Positions 7,912 to 14,408 of a stretch of 64,000 bases of DNA are shown here, in pieces. The notes below the pieces were generated by a model that was not told where the DNA came from, made no database searches, and saw only the letters and a list, made by a program, of their open reading frames with translations. A program made the translations under genes and the position numbers. The stretch comes from Streptomyces sp. AC512_CC834. Its GTDB lineage: Bacteria > Actinomycetota > Actinomycetes > Streptomycetales > Streptomycetaceae. The stretch is from positions 4,681 to 68,680 of the forward strand of contig NZ_JAGMUO010000060.1 of NCBI RefSeq assembly GCF_019049325.1. The letters are read 5' to 3'. Positions within the stretch are counted from its first letter, which is position 1. Each line of letters starts with the position of its first letter.

Positions 7912-8969
7912 GAGTCCTGCTGATCGGAGCCAACGGCTACATCGGCCGATTCGTCGCCGACCGCCTGCTCGCCGACCCCGCCGTCCAGCTCACCGCGCTC
8001 GGCCGCGGTGACGACGCCGACGTCCGCTTCGACCTCGCCACCGGGAGCCCCGGCGCCCTCACCCGCTTCCTCGACGCGGTCCATCCCGGTGTGGTCGTCA
8101 ACTGCGCGGGCACCACCCGGGGCGGTGCCCGCGAACTCACCCGGCACAACACCGTCGCCGTCGCCACCGTCTGCGAGGCTCTGCGCCGCAGCGGCTGCGG
8201 CGCCCGTCTGGTGCAGGTCGGCTGCAGCGCGGAGTACGGTCCCAGCCAGCCCGGCTCCTCGACCGCGGAGGACGCCGTCCCCCGCCCCGGCGGCCCCTAC
8301 GGCGTCAGCAAGCTCGCCGCGACCGAACTCGTCCTCGGCTCCGGCCTGGACGCCGTCGTCCTCCGCGTCTTCTCGCCCGCCGGCCCCGGCACGCCCGCCG
8401 GCTCCCCACTGGGCCGGCTCGCCGAGGCCATGCGCCGTGCGATGCAGTCCGGCGACGGTGAACTGCGGCTCGGTGGCCTCGGCGCCCAGCGCGACTTCAT
8501 CGACGTCCGCGACGTCGCCCGCGCCGTGCACGCCGCCTCGCTCTCCGCCGCACAGGGCGTCATCAACATCGGCTCCGGCCGAGCCGTCCGCCTGCGCGAC
8601 GCCGCCGCCACCCTGGCCCGGGTCGCCGGCTACGGCGGCGCCCTGCACGAACTCGACGGACCGCCCGGCGCACTGCGGCCGACCATCGGCCACCCCCGCA
8701 CCGAATCCGTCGGCCACCGCGTCGACGGCCTCGGTCACCACCGCGCCGACGGCCTCGGCCACCACCGCCCGGAACCCCTCGGACACCGCGGCGAACGCAC
8801 CGACGGCGAGCAGGCCGCCCCGGCCGCGCACCCCTCCTACCCGGACGGCTGCGGCAACTGGCAGCAGGCCGATGTGCGCACCGCACGCGACCGGCTCGGC
8901 TGGCGGCCGAGGATCGCCCTCGAGGAGTCCCTCGCCGACATCTGGATGGAGGCGGCATGCCGTATCTGA
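7908..8969 (+). CDS. NAD(P)-dependent SDR sugar epimerase/dehydratase
   Basis: 353 residues of the extended short-chain dehydrogenase type. The Rossmann motif GANGYIG lies at residues 6-12; the catalytic Tyr/Lys pair is in YGVSKLAATE (YxxxK), with an upstream CSAEYG serving the Ser position. RDFIDVRDVARAVHAA is the usual nucleotide-sugar epimerase signature. It probably interconverts UDP- or dTDP-sugars, plausibly feeding UDP-GalNAc-type donors to the neighbouring PelF-like enzyme (compare PelX, a UDP-GlcNAc 4-epimerase). A stretch near residue 265-300 carries a His/Asp/Gly-rich short repeat (GLGHHRADGLGHHRPEPLGH) that looks like an expanded insertion. Its end overlaps the start of the next gene by 13 bp. 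Confidence 0.82.
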   Translation: MRVLLIGANGYIGRFVADRLLADPAVQLTALGRGDDADVRFDLATGSPGALTRFLDAVHPGVVVNCAGTTRGGARELTRHNTVAVATVCEALRRSGCGARLVQVGCSAEYGPSQPGSSTAEDAVPRPGGPYGVSKLAATELVLGSGLDAVVLRVFSPAGPGTPAGSPLGRLAEAMRRAMQSGDGELRLGGLGAQRDFIDVRDVARAVHAASLSAAQGVINIGSGRAVRLRDAAATLARVAGYGGALHELDGPPGALRPTIGHPRTESVGHRVDGLGHHRADGLGHHRPEPLGHRGERTDGEQAAPAAHPSYPDGCGNWQQADVRTARDRLGWRPRIALEESLADIWMEAACRI

Positions 8970-9703
8970 CCAGTACCAGAGCGGGCACCGCGAGCACCGG
9001 CGTCCGCACCGGCCTCGGTGTCCCGGGGCTGGCCCACCCCCTCGTCGCCCCCGACGAGTGGGCCGGCCTCACCCGCCCCGGCACCCCGCTGCACTGGGTC
9101 GTCCTCAACATCGCCGACGGTCCCGGCGCCCATCCCGACCCGCGCTGCCTGGAGGCCGCCGGCCGTCTGCGCAACGCGGGCGTCCGCGTCCTCGGCCATC
9201 TCGACGCCGCGTACGGAGCCCGCGGCCTCGGGCAGCAGATCTCCGACGCACACCGGTATCTCGACTGGTACCAGGCCGACGGCTTCCTCCTCGACCGCTG
9301 CCCGTCCGAACGGGCCGCCCTCCCCGAGGTCCGCCGCACGGTCACCGCCCTGCGGACGATCCGTGACGATGCCCACATCGTCCTCGGCCACGGCACCCAC
9401 CCCCACCCCGGCTACGCCGAGAACGCCGACCAACTCGTCACCTTCTCCGGCACCTGGGCCGACTACCGCTGGTCCCAGGCGGCCGAGTGGAGTGCGGACC
9501 ATCCGCCCGAGCGCTTCTGCCACTTCGTCCACGGCGTCCCCCGCGGGCACCTGGAAGAGGCGCTGCGCATCGCCCGTTGGCAGGGAGCCGCGACGATCTA
9601 CTTCACCGACCGCACGGACCACGGCCGGGCCGACCCCTGGGAGACGATGCCCGGCTACTGGGACGAAATCGTCTCGCGAGTCGGGACAGGTGTCTCGGAA
9701 TGA
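8957..9703 (+). CDS. Spherulation-specific family 4 (GH135-like) protein
   Basis: 248 residues with the spherulin-4 pattern: HWVVLNIADGPGAHPDP near 50-65, VLGHLDAAYGARG, YQADGFLLDRCPSE and a C-terminal IYFTDRTD. The family includes fungal Sph3 (GH135), which cleaves galactosaminogalactan. In Sph3 the catalytic Asp-Glu sits in a FFDE-type strand; here that strand reads LLDR, so one acid appears replaced and catalysis is uncertain. No signal peptide is visible, which is odd for a polysaccharide hydrolase. The gene overlaps the epimerase gene and ends the four-gene unit. Pairing a PelF-like synthase with a GalN-polymer hydrolase family supports a shared galactosamine glycan. Confidence 0.75.
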   Translation: MPYLTSTRAGTASTGVRTGLGVPGLAHPLVAPDEWAGLTRPGTPLHWVVLNIADGPGAHPDPRCLEAAGRLRNAGVRVLGHLDAAYGARGLGQQISDAHRYLDWYQADGFLLDRCPSERAALPEVRRTVTALRTIRDDAHIVLGHGTHPHPGYAENADQLVTFSGTWADYRWSQAAEWSADHPPERFCHFVHGVPRGHLEEALRIARWQGAATIYFTDRTDHGRADPWETMPGYWDEIVSRVGTGVSE

Positions 9704-9766
9704 AAAAGGCCGTGGCAGTGTTACCGGGAGAACAACCGTAATTACTGACCGACCAACGGAGTCCCC

Positions 9767-10945
9767 GTGTCGCTGCCACCCCTGGTCGAGCCGGCCGCCG
9801 AGCTCACCGTAGACGAGGTCCGCAGGTACTCCCGCCACCTGATCATCCCCGATGTGGGGATGGACGGGCAGAAGCGGCTGAAGAACGCCAAGGTGCTCGC
9901 CGTGGGAGCGGGCGGCCTCGGTTCGCCGACCCTGATGTACCTGGCGGCAGCCGGTGTCGGCACGCTCGGCATCATCGAGTTCGACGAGGTCGACGAGTCC
10001 AACCTGCAGCGTCAGGTCATCCACAGCCAGGCCGACATCGGCCGCCCCAAGGCCGAGTCCGCCCGCGACACCATCCAGGGCATCAACCCGTACGTGGACG
10101 TGATCCTTCACCAGGAGCGGCTCGAGGCCGACAACGTGATGGACATCTTCAGCCAGTACGACCTGATCGTCGACGGCACGGACAACTTCGCGACCCGTTA
10201 CCTGGTCAACGACGCCTGCGTGCTGCTGAACAAGCCCTACGTCTGGGGTTCGATCTACCGCTTCGACGGCCAGGCATCCGTCTTCTGGTCCGAGCACGGT
10301 CCCTGCTACCGCTGCCTCTACCCGGAGCCCCCGCCCCCCGGCATGGTCCCCTCCTGCGCCGAGGGCGGTGTGCTGGGCGTGCTGTGCGCGTCCATCGGTT
10401 CCATCCAGACCAACGAGGCCATCAAGCTTCTCCAGGGCATCGGCGAGCCGCTGGTCGGCCGCCTGATGATCTACGACGCCCTGGAGATGACGTACCGCCA
10501 GGTCAAGGTCCGCAAGGACCCCGACTGCGCGGTCTGCGGCGAGAACCCGACCGTCACCGAGCTCATCGACTACGAGGCCTTCTGCGGCGTCGTGTCCGAG
10601 GAGGCCCAGGCGGCGGCCGCCGACTCCACGATCACTCCCAAGCAGCTCAAGGAGTGGCTCGACGACGGCGAGAACATCGAACTCATCGACGTGCGCGAGC
10701 CGAACGAGTTCGAGATCGTCGCCATCCCGGGCGCCAGGCTGATCCCCAAGAACGAGTTCCTCATGGGCTCCGCCCTGGAGAGCCTCCCGCAGGACAAGAA
10801 GATCGTCTTGAACTGCAAGACGGGTGTCCGCAGTGCGGAAGTCCTGGCGGTCCTCAAGTCCGCCGGCTTCTCGGACGCCGTCCACGTCGGCGGCGGCGTG
10901 ATCGGTTGGGTCAACCAGATCGAGCCGGCCAAGCCCGTCTACTGA
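9767..10945 (+). CDS. moeZ: Adenylyltransferase/sulfurtransferase MoeZ
   Basis: 392 residues. The N-terminal MoeB/ThiF adenylation domain (about 20-270) contains GAGGLGS (47-53) and zinc cysteine pairs CYRC (180, 183) and CAVCG; the C-terminal rhodanese domain (about 285-390) carries the sulfur-carrying Cys350 in NCKTGVRS. The enzyme adenylates the C-terminal Gly-Gly of ubiquitin-like sulfur carriers and converts it to a thiocarboxylate, serving molybdopterin synthase, cysteine synthesis and, in actinomycetes, thio-natural products. GTG start with CGGAG 5 nt upstream. It faces the lipoprotein peptidase gene across a strong bidirectional terminator. moaE, another user of sulfur-carrier chemistry, lies 31 kb away. 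Confidence 0.95.
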   Translation: MSLPPLVEPAAELTVDEVRRYSRHLIIPDVGMDGQKRLKNAKVLAVGAGGLGSPTLMYLAAAGVGTLGIIEFDEVDESNLQRQVIHSQADIGRPKAESARDTIQGINPYVDVILHQERLEADNVMDIFSQYDLIVDGTDNFATRYLVNDACVLLNKPYVWGSIYRFDGQASVFWSEHGPCYRCLYPEPPPPGMVPSCAEGGVLGVLCASIGSIQTNEAIKLLQGIGEPLVGRLMIYDALEMTYRQVKVRKDPDCAVCGENPTVTELIDYEAFCGVVSEEAQAAAADSTITPKQLKEWLDDGENIELIDVREPNEFEIVAIPGARLIPKNEFLMGSALESLPQDKKIVLNCKTGVRSAEVLAVLKSAGFSDAVHVGGGVIGWVNQIEPAKPVY

Positions 10946-10968
10946 CCGGACCCCGGACCGGTTTCCCC

Positions 10969-11015
10969 GGCGGCGGGGGTTTCGCGCACCGCAGGTGCCC
11001 GAAGCCCCCGCCGCC
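10969..11015. terminator. Bidirectional hairpin terminator
   Basis: Outer arms 10969-10979 and 11005-11015 are perfect 11-bp complements (GGCGGCGGGGG); an inner GCACC/GGTGC stem (10986-10998) extends the structure. It lies between convergent moeZ and the minus-strand peptidase and should end both transcripts. Confidence 0.8.
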
Positions 11016-11016
11016 G

Positions 11017-12570
11017 TCATGAGCAGACCTTGCCGTCCTTCGGCACCGTCCCCTTCAGCAGGTAGGCGTCCACCGCGGAGTCGACACAGTCGCTCCCGCT
11101 CCCGTACGCGCCGTGTCCCTCGCCCTTCCAGGTCAGCACCACACCGACGTCCTTGCCCAGCTCGTCCGCCATCCTGCGGGCACCCTCGTAGGGCGTGGCC
11201 GGGTCGCCCGTGTTGCCGACCACCAGGATCGGAGCCGCGCCGGGCGCGCTCACCTCCGGGGTCTCGTACTGCCCGGCCACCGGCCAGTCGTGGCACCATC
11301 CGGCCGTGTCCCAGCCGAGGAAGGCGCCGAAGACGGGCGAGACCTTCTCGAACTTCGGCAGCAGCTTCCTCGTCTCCTCCAGGGTCGGCCGCTGCTTGTC
11401 GTCGAGGCACGATATGACCCGTTGCGAGTGGGTCGTCGTGCCGTAGTGCCCCGAGGCGTCGCGCTCGTTGTAGCCGTCGGCGAGGGCCAGCAGCTCCGAT
11501 CCGTCGCCCTCCTCGGCCGCCGCCAGCGCACTGGTCAGGGCCGGCCAGCCGCTCTCGCTGTACAGCGGCAGCACGATCCCGGTGAGGGCGAGCGTCTGTG
11601 TCAGCTTCCGCTCCGGCGACGACGTCGGCAGCGGTTTCGAGTCCAGCCGGTCCAGCAGGTCGGTGATCTTCCGTGAACCCTGCTCGGGCTCCTGCCCGGT
11701 CGACTTCAGGTAGTCGTCCAGTGCCCGCTGGAAACCCCTGGCCTGGTTCTCGGCGTGGCCCATGGTGTCGGCGGCCGGGTCCACGACGGCGTCGAGGATC
11801 ACGCGCCCCACGTGCTTGGGGAACAGGTGGGCGTAGACGCCGCCGAGTTCGGTGCCGTAGGAGATGCCGAAGTAGTGCAGCTTCGCGTCGCCCAGGACGT
11901 GCCGCATCAGGTCCATGTCGCGTGCGGTGTCCGTGGTCGAGACATGCTCCATGAGCTTGCCGGCGGCCTTCTCACAGCCCTTGCCGAAGTCGGCGGCGTC
12001 CTTCAGGTATGCCTGCTCCTCGGCCGGGGTGTCCGGCGTGGAGTCCACCGACTCGGCGTCCTCGATCGCCTCGTCGTCGCGGCAGCGGACGCCTTCGCTG
12101 GCGGCGACGCCGCGCGGGTCCCAGCTCACCAGGTCGTACCGCTCGTGCAGCGAGGAGACGGTGTCGGCGTAGGACGGCATCATGGAGACGCCGGAGCCGC
12201 CGGGGCCACCGAAGTTGAACAGCAGGGAGCCGATGCGCTCGTCCCCGGTCGCCCCGGCCCGGATCAGCGCGAGATCTATCGTCTCGCCGTCCGGATCGGA
12301 CCAGTTCAGCGGCGCCTTGAGCGTGGCGCACCGCCAGTCGCCGTCCGGCGCGGGGGCATCGGCGGTGCCCTTGCAGCGGCCCCAGTCCAGCGTCTGCGAC
12401 GCCAGCGACTTGGGCACCCCCGACGGTGCCGCGGCCGACGGCCTTGCGCTGCTCCTGCCCCCGTCGTCCTTGTCGCCGCCGGACGAGCCGCTGCTGCAGC
12501 CCGCCGTCAGCAGTGCGGCGGCGGCCGTCAGAGCCGTCCACCGGACGAGACGCACCATGTCCTGCGCCAT
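11017..12570 (-). CDS. Lipoprotein alpha/beta hydrolase, SlpD/SlpE-type tripeptidyl aminopeptidase (S33)
   Basis: 517 residues. N-terminal lipoprotein signal with lipobox LLTAGC, then a linker and an alpha/beta hydrolase fold: GGPGGSG oxyanion loop, nucleophile Ser237 in YFGISYGTELGG, and C-terminal TAP-like domain with Asp in GNTGDPATP and His in GEGHGAY. Streptomyces SlpD/SlpE and Tap are such cell-associated or secreted proline-aware aminopeptidases that trim tripeptides. I start at ATG 12570 because GGAGAGGAC precedes it; the frame is open to 12621. A close paralogue is the next gene upstream. An 81-bp stretch around the active site (11818-11898) is identical in both, pointing to recent duplication or gene conversion. 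Confidence 0.88.
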   Translation of the reverse strand: MAQDMVRLVRWTALTAAAALLTAGCSSGSSGGDKDDGGRSSARPSAAAPSGVPKSLASQTLDWGRCKGTADAPAPDGDWRCATLKAPLNWSDPDGETIDLALIRAGATGDERIGSLLFNFGGPGGSGVSMMPSYADTVSSLHERYDLVSWDPRGVAASEGVRCRDDEAIEDAESVDSTPDTPAEEQAYLKDAADFGKGCEKAAGKLMEHVSTTDTARDMDLMRHVLGDAKLHYFGISYGTELGGVYAHLFPKHVGRVILDAVVDPAADTMGHAENQARGFQRALDDYLKSTGQEPEQGSRKITDLLDRLDSKPLPTSSPERKLTQTLALTGIVLPLYSESGWPALTSALAAAEEGDGSELLALADGYNERDASGHYGTTTHSQRVISCLDDKQRPTLEETRKLLPKFEKVSPVFGAFLGWDTAGWCHDWPVAGQYETPEVSAPGAAPILVVGNTGDPATPYEGARRMADELGKDVGVVLTWKGEGHGAYGSGSDCVDSAVDAYLLKGTVPKDGKVCS

Positions 12571-12711
12571 GTCCTCTCCCCCCTGGCAAGCCGTCCGCGC
12601 CGTGCGGCGGATGGCGGTCATGCCATGGTAGGCGGATCCATCAGCGCCCGCTGACCCCTGTGGATAACTCTCTGACCTGCCAATTTGTTCAATCTGCGGC
12701 GCTGTCGACGA

Positions 12712-14265
12712 TCAGGAGCAGACGGTCCCGGCCGCCGGTTCCCTGCCGTCCAGCAGGTAGCCGTGCACCGCGTCCTGCACACACTTGTTCTTGCTGTCGT
12801 AGGCACCGTGCCCCTGGCCCTTGTAGGTCAGTTCCACGCCGACGCCCTTGCCCAGCGCGTCCGCCATCCTCCCGGCGCCCTCGTAGGGCGTCGCGGGGTC
12901 GCCGGTGTTGCCGATCACCAGGATCGGCGGCGCACCGGGCGCGCTGACGTCCGGATGGTCGGCGGCGCCGGCGACCGGCCAGTCGGTGCAGCTCAGCATG
13001 GACCAGGCGAGGTAGTCCCCGAACAGCGGGGAGGCCTCCCGGAACTCGGGCAGCTTGCGTTCCACGTAAGCGGGGTCGTACCGCGGCTTGTCGTCGGCGC
13101 AGTTGATGGCGACGTTGGCCGCGGTGATGTTGCTGTACTCGCCGTCCTCGTTGCGCCCGTTCAACGCGTCCGACAGCACCATGAGGACCCGCCCGTCGCC
13201 GTCGTACGCCTGCTCGAGGCCTTCGGTGAGGTACTCCCAGAAGTCCTTCGAGTACAGGGACTGCGCGATGCCGCCGGTCGCGGCGGTCTCGGTGAGTTCG
13301 CGGGGGAAGACGCCGGGGATCGGTTTGCGGTCGAGGTCTTTCAACAGCCGTGCGATGCGTGCTTTGACATCCTCGGCCGTGTCCCCGATGGGGCAGTCCT
13401 CGACCTTCGACACACAGTCCTCGGCGAAGTTGTCGAGCGCCAGTTGGAAGCCCTCGGCCTGGCCGAGGGAACCCTGTTCCGCGGTCTGCGTCGGGTCGAC
13501 GACCGCGTCGAAGACGGCACGGCCCACGTGCTCGGGGAACAGGTGGGCGTAGACGCCGCCGAGTTCGGTGCCGTAGGAGATGCCGAAGTAGTGCAGCTTC
13601 GCGTCGCCCAGGACCTGGCGCATCAGGTCCATGTCGCGGGCCGCGTCGGTGGTGCGCACGTGCGGCAGGATCTTCTTCGAGTGCTTCTCGCAGGCCGCGT
13701 TGAACTTCTCCGTGTTGTCCAGCAGCTCGGTGCGCTCGGCCTGGTCGTCGGGGGTGGCGTCCTGCTGGAAGTAGGTGTCGAGCTGTTTGTCGTCCAGGCA
13801 CTCCACGGGGGCGCTGCGGCCGACGCCGCGCGGGTCGAAGCTGACCAGGTCGTAGCGGGTGCGCAGCTTCGCGTAGTCCTGACCGAACGCGGGCAGTGTC
13901 GTGACGCCCGATCCGCCCGGCCCGCCGAAGTTGAAGACGAGCGAGCCGATTCGCCGGTCCGCCGCGCCGCTGGCCTCGGCCCGGATCAGCGCGAGGTCGA
14001 TCGTGTCGCCCTTGGGGTCGTCCCAGTCGAGCGGCACCTTCATCGTGGCGCACTGCCACTCGTCGCCGTCGGGCAACGGGGAGGGGGCGCCGCCGCCGCC
14101 CTCGGCCTCGGACGCTGCCGGGCAGTCCTTCCAGCCGAGCTTCTGGTCCCTCAGGTCCTCGTCGTCGTCCTCCTGCGATCCCCCGCCGCAGCCCGCCAGC
14201 AGGACGGACAGCGTGACGGCGGTGGCGGTCAGGGCGGCGGCGTGCAGCCGGGAGGGATTCGGCAT
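12712..14265 (-). CDS. Lipoprotein alpha/beta hydrolase, SlpD/SlpE-type tripeptidyl aminopeptidase (S33), paralogue
   Basis: 517 residues, same architecture and length as its neighbour: lipobox LLAGC after a hydrophobic signal, acidic linker QEDDDEDLRD, GGPGGSG, Ser230 in the same YFGISYG elbow, GNTGDPATP and GQGHGAY, and conserved cysteines including the final Cys-Ser. It should be a membrane-anchored exopeptidase acting on exported proteins or peptides. The ATG at 14263-14265 has GGAGG only about one base away, an unusually tight spacing, with an ACGAT-type -10 before it, so leaderless initiation is possible. It is transcribed in the same direction as its paralogue with about 140 bp between them. 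Confidence 0.88.
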   Translation of the reverse strand: MPNPSRLHAAALTATAVTLSVLLAGCGGGSQEDDDEDLRDQKLGWKDCPAASEAEGGGGAPSPLPDGDEWQCATMKVPLDWDDPKGDTIDLALIRAEASGAADRRIGSLVFNFGGPGGSGVTTLPAFGQDYAKLRTRYDLVSFDPRGVGRSAPVECLDDKQLDTYFQQDATPDDQAERTELLDNTEKFNAACEKHSKKILPHVRTTDAARDMDLMRQVLGDAKLHYFGISYGTELGGVYAHLFPEHVGRAVFDAVVDPTQTAEQGSLGQAEGFQLALDNFAEDCVSKVEDCPIGDTAEDVKARIARLLKDLDRKPIPGVFPRELTETAATGGIAQSLYSKDFWEYLTEGLEQAYDGDGRVLMVLSDALNGRNEDGEYSNITAANVAINCADDKPRYDPAYVERKLPEFREASPLFGDYLAWSMLSCTDWPVAGAADHPDVSAPGAPPILVIGNTGDPATPYEGAGRMADALGKGVGVELTYKGQGHGAYDSKNKCVQDAVHGYLLDGREPAAGTVCS

Positions 14266-14408
14266 GCCTCCATCGTGCGGTCGCGCCGGACGGTGCGCCC
14301 GGGGCGGAGGCCGTACGAGGTACGGTGCGCCGTCGCGCGCGCGGCGGACGTGGCTCCTCACGGGACCGTGTACGGGCGAACCGGGTGCTGAGACGTGGGC
14401 GGGGCCCG

